64,000 nucleotides of DNA from Bremia lactucae. Lineage: Eukaryota > Oomycota > Peronosporomycetes > Peronosporales > Peronosporaceae. The notes under the pieces were generated by a model. It was not told where the DNA came from and searched no databases. It was given only the letters and a program-made list of their open reading frames with translations. The position numbers were made by a program, and so were the translations under genes. Below, piece after piece: positions 22,440 to 34,361 of the stretch. Every line of letters begins with the position of its first letter. Position 1 is the first letter of the stretch. The stretch is taken from the NCBI RefSeq assembly GCF_004359215.1, contig NC_090612.1, positions 6,539,311 to 6,603,310 of the forward strand, written 5' to 3'.

Positions 22440-23952
22440 CTTAAGGTGAGTTGTCTCCGAATCACTTCACGTACACGACGTGCAGAGGAAGGTTTTTGGG
22501 AACGAAGAAGTCTTAGCTACTAAAGGTCAATACGAAAGGTTTAATATAGGAAGAGGTAAAGCTGGATAAATATATTGAAGCTCCTGTGTAACGATCTTCT
22601 TATCTATTAGTTTTATTACTTAATATCAAACTATGTGTTGCGATTCCTTGCGAACTGCTTATCCGTGCGTCTGGCAGCGATTGGTGGAGTTGATTTAAAC
22701 TTAAATTAACCAATCAATAGAACTATTGCCGTATTGCTTCGATACTACCGAATGCGGTAATTTTGTAAATATTAAGTACAATTTATTAAAATGATTGAAA
22801 TGATAACGGCACCCCCATTTCGATTAACGGCACCCACCATTAAATAAATATATTGAAATGATGTTTATCGGCCGCCCTAGAAATTGTTTTTGACATTTGA
22901 TCTTTTTCAAACTTAATTTTTATAGTGAAACCTTTACGGTCTCGCGAGAAACTGTAATAATGCGTGCTGCGGTCGTCCCGCGTGGTGACGTGATCAAAGC
23001 AGGCTTCTTTCTTATGTAGGGTTTTGGACTGCGATCACGTGTCGATACGGGTACTCACGAGCGCCAAGATGCCGTGTTTCGGGAAGAGCCTTGCCGCAAC
23101 CGCGGCGAAATTGACTTGGTCAAGTACACGGCCAAGGGCATTTATATCATGCCACATGACTCGGTTTTTTATGGGTCGCAAGCGATCCGTGGCGAGTGGC
23201 GATTCGTGGCAAAAGGGGTCGCTTCTTGCTCAGTGCGTAAGTGAGATGAAAGAGTGGCTGCGGTATCTGCATGTGACGCTCGCATCGCAGAACTTTGGCT
23301 CGTTTCACGTATTTTGCGAAACCTAGTGGTCTGTAAAGGTTGGGAAATATGTAGATATCGGGGAAAAGCTAGAAAGAAACAGGAGCTGTCGTAATTTATG
23401 AAAAGGTTGGAGCGGTGCAGTAGAATTTTGCAGTTTGATGAGATCATACTCTGGACTGGAAGTGAGCAGGAACAAGGTACTTCTTAAAAAAATCTTGCGG
23501 GAAGCTCTTAATTGGAAATCCAATAAGAACGAGGCACGAGGAGCTCTCCTTTGCTCAGGTCGCAAAAGCTGTAGATAGCGGATTATTGAGCTCTATAAAC
23601 GTAGTAATGCAAGTGTTCAATGCGACATTAAGAGAATAATTCGACCTTAAAATATTGGAAAGTAGTCGGAAGAAGCACAAGACCCAAAATATCGTCAGCT
23701 TTGCAGCTCGGTGGCGCCATGATGTCGTAATATGATAGTTATTATTATCGTGCACTTTGTCAAAGAAAGTTTTTGGAGCGGCAGATGAATGTCACTTAAT
23801 TTTAATTGTTGAATGATGGGGTGACGTTAACCGAAATAAGGCGCCGTTACCATTTTCCTAACTTATACTTCTTTATTATTTTCTTTTATACGGAATAATA
23901 TTTATTGCCTCTTATAGAAAATAATATTTATGTAACCGAACACCCCGTTACA
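22440..23952 (-). repeat. Family C 3' LTR, split by an insertion
   Basis: The left part, about 22440-22801, matches the LTR at 30520-30800 (ACGTGCAGAGGAAGG, then GTCTTAGCTACTAAAGGTCA). The right part, 23852-23952, ends TGTAACCGAACACCCCGTTACA-like at 23931-23952. Immediately right of it the minus strand has a purine run (AAGGGGGTGAA), the expected polypurine tract next to a 3' LTR. Confidence 0.7.
22802..23851. mobile_element. Putative 1.05-kb DNA transposon with about 41-bp inverted ends
   Basis: The sequence at 22802-22843 and the reverse complement of 23811-23851 align along their length with about nine differences (shared core TAACGGC.CC and TTAACG.CACCC). The element sits inside an LTR. 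A 100-codon plus frame at 23024-23326 has no transposase motif I know, so it is probably non-autonomous. I could not find a convincing target duplication. Confidence 0.5.
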
Positions 23953-24072
23953 TTCACCCCCTTAACCAACAGTCACTATAGTGACTGATGTAGAGTGACA
24001 GAGAGTCTATTGTGTCCCTCTCTGTAAGATAGCACTAGTTGGTTTATTTTTAATTCCAACTTTTGCGTGCGC

Positions 24073-25470
24073 ATGGTGTCTAAGCCCGTGCGCGTAGCCT
24101 GTAATGCCGCAAACCTGGCAGATACACGACTCGTAGATGTTCAGGCGTTTACTGCGGGAACAAGTCGCCTCCAACTCCAATTGGAAGTGACTTTTATGAG
24201 TTGGCGTCATCGCCCGACTCGGTAGTAAGTATAGAGGGGATTGTCAGCTCGACAAAGTGCAAAAGCTCATCGAAACACGTACGCAATAGACAACTAAAAT
24301 AAATTATTGTAATTAGGAAATCCGGCTCGGGTTCACCCGGAGCCGAATCCGTCAAACCTATGGGCTCAAGCGTGACAACCAAAGAGTTATTCGCAAAGAT
24401 GTTAACTCGTCTGGGGTTATCTTATAATGACTCCATTTATGATGACAACCCCGGTGATGTTACCATGCATTACCAGGAACGAAGTGATCGTAAAGATCAC
24501 TTCGAAGTCCTAGTGCTAACATTAGTCAAAGGGGAAGCGCATTATGTTGCAATTCGCTCCCAAAAAGAAACCCTGTTTGCTCCCTAAGGGCAACTTACCT
24601 CGTTGGCCTGTTACCAATAACTGTAAAAAAACGTCGTTCAACTGATCCAAGCTTCACAAGCCTGGTGAGGACGAGCGAGCTCTTCATCGATGCCTTTTTT
24701 TCGGCATCGATGGTACACATGCAAGCGTGGCGAGGGTGTAACTTCTTTGTTTCAAGCTTGGAGAACGTTCATTCAGAATGTGCAAAGTGCAGGCCGCGAG
24801 GCCTGGCTTGATAAATTGGTAACTTTACGTGCCCGGTTTGACAAACGGGTCCGTAGTCGGTGCAGGCTATAGCTGCACCGCTTGTCTAGAGAGGCAGGCT
24901 TACCTTGCTTCTCATGGGACCCATGTCCGTGCTTCTTTTATCGGTGTAATTCATGCCCCTAGGGCGGCTTATTCTCAGAAAGATCCTTTTTGGAGGACGT
25001 GCATCTCCTCTAAGATGCGCGAAGGGATTGATATTTCTACAGACCTTTTACGATCGCTCAAAGCGCTCGATTTCCAGTAGACCATCTGAACCAAAGGATG
25101 GATTTCGTCCTACTGTTTGCGAGACCAGGAAAGTATGTCATTAGTTATAAGGGAGGCTCCCAACTATCATGCGAGGGTGGCCAATCTCGCCACCGAACGA
25201 GATAACGCGTTCGGACCTCATTCATCTCGCGGTGGCTTAAAAGGCACTCAACTAGAAAGCGCTTCTCACCAATCAAGTCCATCAATGGATGTGAAGGAGG
25301 AGGATAAAAATCGGAAAAAATTGGGCTTGACGACGGTCGATAATGTTTGTTGCGAACAATTACTAAATCGAGCGCAAGTTGCGGTCGACCAAACGTCGAA
25401 CGAACGGGTGCCTCAAACCCTTCGCGACGAGCTAGCGATAGCTTGTCAGGATTTGGAATGAAACGTCTGG
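24073..25470 (+). pseudogene. Family C antisense reading region between pol and 3' LTR
   Basis: Plus-strand coding-like pieces, opposite to pol: 24073-24228 (MVSKPVRVACNAANLADTRL...), 24360-24587 (TTKELFAKMLTRLGLSYND, HYQERSDRKDHFEVL), 24690-24872 (AWLDKLVTLRARFDKRV) and 25117-25461 (NLATERDNAF, RVPQTLRDELAIACQDLE). The last is charged and likely coiled-coil. Frameshifts separate the pieces. It lies between the integrase end (25510) and the polypurine tract (23953-23972), the same place as in families A and B. Function unknown; alternatively this is a gag-like remnant of another element. Confidence 0.5.
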
Positions 25471-25509
25471 TTCGAGACCTTCAGTCTCCAACCTAGAACC
25501 ATCAGTCTT

Positions 25510-27270
25510 TGATTAATGCCTTAGACAGTTTCTGTGCGATTCGAAACTGGAACAAGCCTCGTATTAGTAGTACGAGCGGAAACGTCCGACGTAAAACGAA
25601 GAATGCGTGCGCACCCTACGAGGCAGCTCGCTCGTGCACGCATTGCCTTGGCGGTACAGTATACGGAACAGGCCGATATGGGCAGGATTTATTACCGCCT
25701 ACATTCGTCACTACATGTTTATGCAAATATACCGTAGCCAGTAGGATTAGATTGCTAATTTTAAATAATAGAACCTTTGCTCTTTCATTATATCAGTGTC
25801 GGTCCACCGCATCAGCGATGGAATCCTGCACGAGCCAGACCACTGCTCCTCGAGCCAGCAGGAATTGTCCAGCTGACGCAGTTTTATTTTTGTTTTCAGT
25901 GCGCCTAGTGAGCACTACGGAGATATCATTCTCCTCTTTGGTGAAAGCATGAAGCTCTCATGCGTATTGTTGTCGTCAACACTGAGTATACAAGCATCGC
26001 TATTGCCAAAGTCAGCAATATCTTATTGCTATTACTGAGTTTGTCTTCTTCAATGTTGATTAAATTAACATTGGTATCTTATGCATTGACTGTTGAGTCG
26101 ACGCGCGCTGAGCAAGGGCGAGATTGGTCTTCGCTCGAGCGAGTCCTTCCGGCCCCCCCTGAATTAAAGTCACTCTCGCCCAAAGTATACCCGGGTAAAC
26201 GTGGATGACGTAAGCCATTCACGAAAACCGGTCTGTGTTTTCTATGCATGCACCGAATTGTTGTTGGAAAATTCTGCCATCGACAGGAACTCACTCCAAC
26301 TCGTAAACAACTAGACATATCTTCGAGGTATACTGATTTTGTCTTCTTCAATGCTGATGAAATTAACATTGGTATCTTATGCATTGACTATTGAGTCGAC
26401 GCGCGCTGAGCAAGGGCGAGATTGGTCTTCGCTCGAGCGAGTCCTTCCGGCCCCCCCTGAATTAAAGTCACTCTCGCCCAAAGTATACCCGGGTATACGT
26501 GGATGACGTAAGCCATTCACGAAAACCGGTCTGTGTTTTCGATGCATGCACCGAATTGTTGTTGGAAATTTCTGCCATCGACAGGAAATTACTCCAACTC
26601 GTAAACAACTAGACATATATCTTCGTGGTATCTCTCGAGGAGACGATTTGTACGTTCTGTCTGACCATCTGTTCCAGGACGGTCAAACGTTGATATTTTC
26701 AACTGCGATCCAAGTGATTTTTTTAACACAGATTGCCAAATCTGGTTCAACCATGGAGTCGAAATATCGTATCAATAAAGACACGAGCACAGCCTTTCGG
26801 CTGTTGTCGACTCCGGGTTTGCAGCAAGATTAAGCACCTTGCTGTAATGATCAACAAGCACAAGAATACCATTATTCTTGTGACTGTCTTTGGGAAATCC
26901 GACGACGAATCCATAAATACGAACTGCCAACACTTTGCCGGAACAGGCAGAGCTTGTAACGAAGCTTGTGATAAGCACTAGGCTTCGTCTATTGTCAAGC
27001 TCCGGAGGCACATATGCTCTTGCGTACGAATTCATACTGGCGAGGCCAGTAGAAATCGTTACTTACTGTGAGATAAATCTTCCACGTCCGCGATGCCCAC
27101 TTGCTGGTGCATCGTGACTTTCATACATGATGCGTAAATGCGAAAAAAAACGTTATGAGTGGGAATGACGACACGAGGTGTGTCGGCAGAAAGGGTGTTA
27201 ATACACATTAAACAATTGCGTGTTGTGTATCGATCTGATAGAGATCGATACAAATTCGACAATCCCAATA
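25510..27270 (-). pseudogene. Family C integrase, decayed, with internal duplication
   Basis: Order on the minus strand: zinc-finger approach 27268-27059 (TPRVVIPTHN), catalytic core start 27035-26772 (VVGFPKDSHKNNGILVLVDH), the segment NNNSVHAS near 26560, then FVNGLRHPRIPGYTL (26540-26490, duplicated at 26240-26190), the stretch FLLARGAVVWLVQDSIADAVD (25870-25808) and an SH3-like end region reading VLLFKISNLILLATV and HKHVVTNVGGNK (25770-25690). Frameshifts throughout. A 298-bp tandem duplication interrupts the middle. Confidence 0.65.
26033..26628. repeat. 298-bp tandem duplication inside the integrase
   Basis: Unit 1 about 26033-26330 and unit 2 about 26331-26628 are direct repeats with a constant 298-bp offset (for example GTCTTCTTCAATG at 26043 and 26341) and only scattered differences, so the duplication is younger than the element's decay or nearly so. 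Confidence 0.8.
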
Positions 27271-27429
27271 AGATTGTTCTGATGGATTTCTGGGTAATCC
27301 GTTAAACCTTTAACAGCCTTACCTTCTTCATAGGCTCTTCTAACGTCGTCAAATAATGTTGACGACAGACCACATATTGTTGCAACAGTGGACTTGTCAC
27401 CACTGTTGATTTGCGCAGCCGGCCCAAAA

Positions 27430-27805
27430 TCAGGCTGGCGAAAAAGCACCAGCGACGACGTTGAGTCGTCCTGGCTTGTATTCCACGGAGAATCTTTCCT
27501 CTCTGACGAAAACAACCATCTCGCCATTCTTTGCGAGAGGTGTGGAATGTTTAAGGCCATGCGTAAAGACGCATGGTCCGTTTAATAATAAAAGTCTTTC
27601 TCCTAAGAGATAAACCGTTACCTTAATCAGTGCATATTTCACGGCAACCATGCACAATTTTGCTCAGCTGGCTGATGCTGACGCGCTCTGCGCCGCCTGT
27701 ATCATATTGCATTAACGCACTGTCGATTGCAAAATCGCTGTCGTCACAGACTTTATGAAATAGTCTGTCTTGGACCGCGATCGCCAATCTTGGCGATTGC
27801 ATCAA
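27430..27805 (-). pseudogene. Family C RNase H
   Basis: Minus-strand frames: 27805-27623 (VCDDSDFAIDSALMQYDTGG), then 27657-27430 (MVAVKYALIKVTVYLLGE, ending EERFSVEYKPGRLN). These are the landmarks of a gypsy RNase H and its exit. A frameshift in the middle removes the usual YTDHAS block from frame. Confidence 0.7.
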
Positions 27806-27829
27806 GCTTTGCTCGATAGCATTAATTCA

Positions 27830-28250
27830 TATTTTAGGACGTAAAAATGCGAAAAGTTATTTGGTTATAACTACAAAAAAATATTTTTTGAAAATTCTGT
27901 TTTCTGAAAATTCTATTTTTTTTAATTTTTAGTTTTTTTATTATACTTTTTTTTTAATATTAAGTAGTTCGGAAAAGGTTAAAAATATCGTCGTACGAAT
28001 AAGAAAGCAGGCTGTTTTTCATAAATTTGAAAAATTTATTAGATTGAAAGTCATTAATGCCATCTTCCATAATTTTTTGTGCAAAATCTTTAAAGGAACG
28101 CAGGCAATCAGCGTTCCATGACCATTTATTTCTTACATTTTTCTTCAACAAACAAGAAATATGTATTTTAGTTCGGCACAATTGCGCGAGTGCTTATGTA
28201 AGCGTCGCTAAGTTGACGAACTTACAAACTTAATTTTTATAGACTGGCAA
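27830..28250. other. AT-rich insert between RT and RNase H
   Basis: About 420 bp, strongly AT-rich with long T runs (27900-27960), separating RT from RNase H of the family C element. A 73-codon minus frame (28181-27960, rich in Lys, Phe and Asn) is unrecognised. No clear terminal repeats were seen. Confidence 0.45.
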
Positions 28251-28254
28251 AGGT

Positions 28255-29301
28255 CAGTCGGTGATCACTTAATCTTTTCAGGATTGAAGCGTACACCACG
28301 ATGCACCCAAGAAGTGGTATTTCGCTTACACACTTCTTGAATTTACATACAGCTTGAACCTTTCGGATGTGAGAACGGTGTACTTTAACGCCCGACTTTT
28401 TATTCATCGCTCGCCTCTGAACGAAGACCCATTAAAATAATTCAATGCGAAATCTTGCATCGATCTCAACAGATTGGCCACTCATGTCACTCATCTGTTG
28501 AATGTTTACTAAGCTCTGCGACATAGCTAGCCACTCCCAAAGCATTCCGCCTGGGGTTGTTACTACTGTGAACGTAATATCCTGTCCACGCATGAGGATC
28601 TGATAAAATTTATCTACCAGATTCATGGGCGAAAAGATGATACTCTTTAACATACCGTCAATTATTACATCTCTCTCGGTATCGGAGTATGAGCCGGTAC
28701 AGTTAGAGCGCTCAATTTATTGACGCATCCACCCTCATGTTGCCTCACGCACACAGAAGGTCGGAGAGCTATGTGGCTAGGTTGACTCCTTCACATGGCC
28801 CGCTGCTAAGAAATCGGCAACGATCGTTTTGATCGCTTATACTTGTTCACGAGGCAAAACACCACATTATTTTGAAACTGTTATCAGGTCTATTTCGTAT
28901 CGAGTGCATTTATCCTTATACAATTCGCACGGTACCAAAAAAGAGAACCTATCCTTGAGTTCGATCAAATCCTTATACAAAGGATTTTTTCAGCGACTAC
29001 CAGGATTGAGACGTAAATCGTTCAATCCGAGTCTTCTCATCAAGGACACTTTCGTCCATCGATGAGCTGCTGCAAAACATTCGTTCTTACGAAATACTAT
29101 TGCCGACCGAATATCGGCCACGTACTTGTCATCGGTGACAAGCAGGCAGATGTGCTTGAATTTGCTACTACGCAGATCACGCAAAAACCGTTTCGGTTCA
29201 TGCGTTGGCAATTGAGTTATCTCCGAAGCTAACTTCGGAGGCGCTATCAGATCAAGTGTATGAATGCCCAAACTTGATCCGTTGCTTACGAAGACATTCA
29301 A
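28255..29301 (-). pseudogene. Family C protease-RT linker and reverse transcriptase
   Basis: Linker 29301-28990 (PKRFLRDLRSSKFKHICLL), RT middle 28653-28432 (LVDKFYQILMRGQDITFTVV, PGGMLWEWLAMSQ) and RT end about 28400-28255 (LTSERFKLYV). The YxDD block between them could not be read. The RFLRD string is part of this linker and should not be mistaken for an effector motif. Confidence 0.65.
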
Positions 29302-29925
29302 TGTCTTAGTTTCTTATTTGGTACTTAATATGTAAGGCACCTGGGGACTTATTCCCTTAGAATCTTGGGGACTTTTCCCCTCAAGTTTTATCTTCCCCAA
29401 TTGCCTCTTGTTGTGATTGCGCAATCTACAGCGATCCTCTACAATCGACATTCCCGCCGATCAAGGACTTTCGCACCGTCTCTTTTCGACAGGCGTTTCA
29501 AATTTGCAAGCTTCCTTGTTTTGATCCACCCGACTTATTCGAGTAATCGAGCTTCGGCGCTGTCTGTGCCTTTGCACGGCCGTCAGTAACTAATTTCACA
29601 TGGCAATTATGGACCTTCGACGCTGCCTGTAGCCGACAACATCTAACTCTACAGTGTGATGGGTCGCCACACTGAGGTCTTGTGCAGTCGTGCTAACGAC
29701 CGTACCACAACTGAGGCCATCACACTCACCCGTAGAAAAGCCACACGCATGTGGACGCGTTTGGACGCTCCAAGACGTTCATCAGATGATATATGATGAA
29801 CGAGAGACGAAAATCGTCACGGCCTGATGCTGACGATTACTGCATGGAATGTACTTGTTGAGCTACGGAATCCCCAGGACGACTGAAATTGTCATTGTAC
29901 TGTTTATTTTTAACGTACAACGGAC
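29302..29925 (-). pseudogene. Family C protease region
   Basis: Minus frame at about 29880-29850 reads VVLGIP then a stop then LNKY, matching the VILGLPWL block of gypsy proteases. The sequence aligns with 2510-2800 of the window, the protease of another family C copy. The catalytic Asp motif is not readable. A stretch near 29350-29480 has no clear assignment. Confidence 0.5.
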
Positions 29926-30420
29926 CAGGTATCGTGTAGGCTGGGCATAAGTGTGAAGGTCACGTTTGCCCTGCTTCAATCCAGAAGCTCTGCTCGAGCC
30001 CTGAATTCGTGAATTCGACACGTGGCGGATCAAACGTTTGTCTAAGCCGAGTCCTGAATACCTCGAATAGACGATGCTTCTATGGCATCGTCTATTCGAC
30101 GTGTCATCTAACCAGGAACCGCCTTCGACTGCCTTGAACTTAGAAATTTTTGCGTGTTAAGAGGCTTGCTGGCGCAACAAGGTTACCTTTTCTCGGGCCA
30201 CGTTGAACTCGCGTTGTATGGATATGGCGATGGACGCAAAAAGCGAACAACATTGCGCTTACGGCTGGCCCGCCTACGGCCGAACTCATACTTTCAACCG
30301 CTTTCCATTCGAGGTCATGAACCTCTCACGCGTTGCGTGGAAGTCTTATTAAGGAGCTTGGAAGCTCCCCCATTCATCATCGAACATGTCCATGTTGGAT
30401 GGCTCGTACGTGGCCGTTGA
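29926..30420 (-). pseudogene. Family C gag, shortened
   Basis: Aligns with the gag at 3239-4262, but the capsid-like part is much reduced: sequence near 30055 jumps to gag N-terminal sequence at about 30105. At the jump sits a perfect 14-nt inverted repeat (30064-30077 and 30085-30098). The N-terminal end lies next to a primer binding site (GTGCTATCAGG, 30433-30443). Confidence 0.6.
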
Positions 30421-30443
30421 ACGGACCACGAAGTGCTATCAGG

Positions 30444-30830
30444 TGTAACGGGGCACCTTTTGCTAGTACTGATAGCAGTACTAGCCAACCTGCACTGGTG
30501 ACAGTGAAGGTGAGGTGCCGTTGAATACTTTACGTTCATGACGTGCAGAGAAGTCTTAGCTACTAAAGGTCAATACTAAAGGCTCAGTATAGGAAAAATT
30601 ATACTGTATTAATAAATGTAAGCTTCAAGTAACGATCTTCTTGTCTACTGGTTTAATATTCAGTATCAAATTATGTATCGCGACTTTTTGCGCGCAATTT
30701 CGTGCGTCTAGCAGCGATTGGTGGGGTTGATTTAAGTTAAGTCAACCAATCACCAGAACTGTTGTGCTGTTGTTTTAATTTTATCAAATGCGGTAATGAT
30801 GAAGATGTGAAGTAAAAAATATCAAATGAT
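30444..30830 (-). repeat. Family C 5' LTR, outer end missing
   Basis: Starts TGTAACGGGGCACC at 30444 on the plus strand and matches 22440-22800 through TTGGTGG.GTTGATTTAA. The CGTTACA end is absent; the sequence passes into Mutator-like DNA near 30830. Confidence 0.7.
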
Positions 30831-30856
30831 ATTAGTTATATGAAAAATTTGATTAA

Positions 30857-32216
30857 ATACCTCCTCCTCTTTCTCATACATATAATGACCAGCCATTACA
30901 TCATATTTAAAATATCCTTCACCTCAGCACGTCTGGCACTTACTCGAACCCCAACTTACACAGTTAACAACAATGTTGCCTACCCTCAGCCTGACAATAA
31001 TGAGTTTTTCGCCTCTTTCAAGGAAAGTGCTACTGAGACTTTTAACGAGTTCATAACGCAGCTCAAGACACGGCTGCATCTAGTGGAATTAGTATTCGTG
31101 TAAAAAGGGACCGCTTCTGCCTGGTCCTGAAGTGTCGCCATTGTAAATGCCCGTGTTATGTGCGCGCAATTCTGAGCAAGAAGCTGGGCATCATATTGAT
31201 CACTCAACTCAACGGCGACCACTTCTCTCGAGGACCCTCCAGAAAAAACGGGGTTCGAAGACCGACCTCGAGTGGGTAGTAAAATAAATTCGTGCTAACA
31301 TGACTGTGGCTCAGATCTTAAAGGCAAAGGCATCCAAGAAATGCTGAGGCGGACAATTTGGAGACCACCCTCAGCTACAGCTCAGCGTCTAAATCTAAGG
31401 AGGTGCAGTTGAATGAAACAGCGGACGTACAGCGCCAACAGTTTTGGTTGTTTCGCGGCTATGCTTTGCGATTGATTGAGAAGAACCCCCAATCCATTGC
31501 GCGAGTCAGGGAGATTGACATAAGAAGAATAGACAAATAGTCGACATATTGATTGCAGTTTTGTATGTCTCCCTTCCTCTCGCAGAACTGTTGAGCACTT
31601 AAGACCCTTTGTGGTAGTTGGCGGAACTTTCACAAAACCCTATTGCTTCCAGTATATTTGGACTCAGAAGACCAGCTGGTCCTAATTGCGTGAGCGCTGG
31701 TGCTCAAAGAGTGCCAAATCACATTGACATGCTTTCTTGACCTCCATGAAGAAAGTCTACCTCGGCTGAAGACACTGTCATTACGAATGACCGGGAGAAG
31801 GGCCTCATCGATGCCGGTGATCAAATACTTCCAGATGCGATGACCGTTTCTGCAATGCATCCAAATTTTGGACAAAAGTTTAAAAAGCGTCCTAATTGTG
31901 CGCGTATGCTTTGACGCAGGCAAATTTTGAAGCGAACCTGGCAAAACTGCATAATATTCAAGGGGACACAGCAACATACGTCAATACAATTCCACATGAA
32001 AGATGGACCACATATGCAACCTCTGGTCGGCGGTTTGGCCACTGCACCTTCAACCTAGCTGAAATTACAAACTCGTCTATTTCAGCCATTCGTGAGCTGC
32101 CGCTGTTGCAGATGCTTGCCGCCATTTTTACGATCATCAAATGGCAAATAGTACAAGAATTTGGAAAGGGGAGGGCAATGGTTGCCCCTTTGACCCCAAT
32201 CCCTATGAAGAGGTGA
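30857..32216 (+). pseudogene. Mutator-like (MULE) transposase, broken
   Basis: Three family landmarks in order on the plus strand. Near 31100-31250 a zinc-binding N-terminal segment (LKCRHCKCPCYVRAIL, then TQLNGDHFSR). Near 31670-31840 the MULE catalytic domain region (SEDQLVLIA, NDREKGLIDAGDQILPDA) across frameshifts. At 31896-32216 the C-terminal part (YVNTIPHERWTTYA, RRFGHCTFNLAEITNSS). Stops at 31101 and 31538 and several frameshifts break it. The first 50 bp share sequence with 36115-36170, which may mark a terminal region of this element type. Confidence 0.65.
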
Positions 32217-32278
32217 GCGGAAGCCTATAAAGCGCGCACTCATGTAGTTGTCCCTTTAACCTAGTATAGCGGCATCGT

Positions 32279-32752
32279 TGTAATAAGGCACACATCGGTT
32301 GGAGAACCGTTGTTGTGGTACATTTACTTTATGGGTAAAATACCCTTTTATCCTATTATAAAATAGTTACTTAAATCCCATTTATTGTGAGTGACAAATG
32401 TGGTCGCCGCTAGATATAGGCCGAAATCTATATTAAATTAGCTAGGGTAATTTTTTTTGCTTTAAATAATTAAATAAAGTGCAATTCCCCTTTTGATCTT
32501 AAAGCGTTAAGTGCCTTACTAAGGCTTGCGCATTGATTTGTAAGAGACAGAAGCCTTTCTAAGGTATATCCTTTTGGGCACTAGTTTCTCCTTGGTTCTA
32601 CGAGCTCCTGAATCCCTTGAACTAGGATCTATTAAGCTTTATAAGCTTGTACTAATCCCTGAGCTGCTAAATCCATAAGTTCAAGAGAATTAAGAGACTC
32701 TCTGAGTCTTAAAGTCTTCCTCTGACTTTAGGAGCGAGGTAGCTCCGCTACA
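32279..32752 (+). repeat. Family A 5' LTR (+)
   Basis: 474 bp, TGTAATAAGG... to ...CTCCGCTACA, followed by the primer binding site CCTGGTAGCACTAGTAG at 32753. It opens the plus-strand half element that ends at 36063. Confidence 0.8.
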
Positions 32753-32812
32753 CCTGGTAGCACTAGTAGTCAATCTACGCCTGAGTCTTTACAAGACTAA
32801 ACCCTCACGAAA

Positions 32813-33833
32813 ATTGAAGAGATTCCAGAGCTGTCAGAAGCGCAACGCGCAGCTTATGACAAGCTCAAAACGTTATTTGGGCTTGAATACGTGAATTTCA
32901 TTATATCCCAGGGACCAGAGGTCCTGCATGCAAGGCTTGAAGCCTTTATGCGATATGAATCCTCCCTGACCGGCCAGGTACAAGATTATCTTGCGGGACT
33001 CAGAGCCGAAGGCTCGTACTCTAGCTGTCAATGTAAAGACATTTGAGGAAAAAGAGGGAGAAAATCTCCCTTTTTGGATTAAGCAGATCGAGATCTCCAT
33101 TGACTCCGCCTTGTTCTCAACAGAAACGCCATTTCCAAACTTGGAAATAGAGCCATGGAGTGGGCACTATCGTGCAGCACGCCATAAACGACGTTTTGCC
33201 CTCATGGGATTCGCTGAAACAACAAATGACTAGCATGTTTGCACCGCCTGATCAGGCTTTTCGCATGCGAGCACGACTCCTAGCGGCTCTACAGGGTAAA
33301 AGAACCCTAGGGGACTTTGTCCAGGAGTTGAGAACTCTCATTACATCTATGCATCAAGACCCGGTGCAAGAAGCAATTGTTCTAACAATCTTTATGGGGG
33401 TCTCAATGAGGGCGTTGCCCGGACGGAATTATTTCGATCTCATCCTGCTACGTTCGACGAGGCGGTTGCCATAGCGCTACGCGCTGAGTTCGACTTGAAG
33501 TCTGCTCGCGTTAGCACGCCTGCTTACCGAACAAGCTCTTCGAGCACATGGGTACCGTCTAATAGACCGGAACCTATGGATCTAAGCCTCGTTGAGGAAG
33601 AAGAAGAGGCATTTCAAGCTGTGGAACAGCATAAGAACATTCGTAGATGTTATATGTGCGGAAGCACGAAACATTCACGTCCGGCCTGCCCCCTACGAAA
33701 TACGCGTAAAGAAGGAAAGACCTATACCAGAAATCTGGCACGGTGCAGGAAAACGTCGATACCCAGTAGGTGCAGGGCGCCCTGCTGGGGAAGACCTAGA
33801 CTCTGTTGAACCTCTAGGAGGTGAGAGTAAATA
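32813..33833 (+). pseudogene. Family A gag (+), start codon lost
   Basis: Where the copy at 50343 has ATG-GAA-GAG, this one has ATT-GAA-GAG (32813), so the start is lost. The body reads through several frames: [19 protein letters not shown] near 32900, SMFAPPDQAFRMRARLLAAL (about 33233-33292), LGDFVQELRTLITSMHQD and, at about 33648-33698, a complete zinc knuckle CYMCGSTKHSRPAC with CX2CX4HX4C spacing. It is the best preserved family A gag here, yet has frameshifts near 33130 and 33470. Confidence 0.75.
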
Positions 33834-34361
33834 GAGCCTAGCCCCAATTAGCTCGGTGTTTAATGGCACGCGGCGAGGTACAAGCCTGGCTTGCTAGTCG
33901 CTCAAGCGACTGTAAAGGGCTTTGATAAACCGTGGTCAATTTTAATTGACTCAGGAGCGTCATGCAATTATGCTCGACGCCTTTCCCTTGAAGGAAGTCA
34001 ACAATACGTTGAGGCGCTTAAAGCGCATGAAGGTGATACAATCACTGTTCGCTTAGCGACTGGGACTCGTGTCACTGTTCCCAAAGTTCTATTGAGCTTA
34101 GCTATAAAGTTTCTAGACTTTGACAGTATGGAACGTTGTCTCGTCCTTGATTTGGATTCGAGATATGATCTCGTCCTTAATATGGCCTGGTTAGAACACC
34201 ATGAGCCATGGATCGATTGGAGGTCTAAGACCTTAGGCGCCACGCGCAATGTTCCTAGAAAGCTTTGGAAAGTCATGAGCCCACCTTTGCTAGGCAACAA
34301 AAGCGCTATTGGCGCGGATCATTGGCTGAATCTGTCAGTGTTTAGACATTGGAACGTCTAA
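33834..34361 (+). pseudogene. Family A protease (+)
   Basis: Open for 156 codons from 33891. The retropepsin motif LIDSGASCNYARR is intact at about 33945-33983; VRLATGTRVTVPK and DSRYDLVLNMAWLEHHEP follow. The second block usually reads ILGMAWL; here the Gly is Asn. The upstream edge joins gag out of frame. Of the three longer family A copies this one and the copy at about 56560 keep the DSGAS motif. Confidence 0.7.

Larger units (their letters stand above)
22440..30830 (-). mobile_element. Nearly whole family C gypsy element, minus strand
   Basis: In element sense: 5' LTR (from 30830 down to 30444, its outer end cut off), primer binding site, gag (30420-29930), protease (29925-29400), RT (29301-28255), RNase H (27805-27430), integrase (27270-25510), an opposite-strand reading region (24073-25470), polypurine tract (23972-23953) and 3' LTR (23952 to about 22440). 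All parts are decayed. Two foreign inserts are visible: an AT-rich block in RT/RNase H and a 1.05-kb element with terminal inverted repeats in the 3' LTR. No target duplication could be checked because the 5' LTR end is missing. Confidence 0.7.

Noticed and set aside
24685..24715. Hairpin with a T run resembling a bacterial terminator
   Set aside because: The window is eukaryotic and the sequence is within a transposon reading region.
25509..25952. A 147-codon plus-strand frame
   Set aside because: The minus strand encodes the integrase end (VQDSIADAVD, HKHVVTNVGG), so this is a shadow.
28990..29301. An RxLR-like string (KRFLRDLRSS) that could suggest an oomycete effector
   Set aside because: It lies in the protease-RT linker of a decayed gypsy pol, without signal peptide or start.
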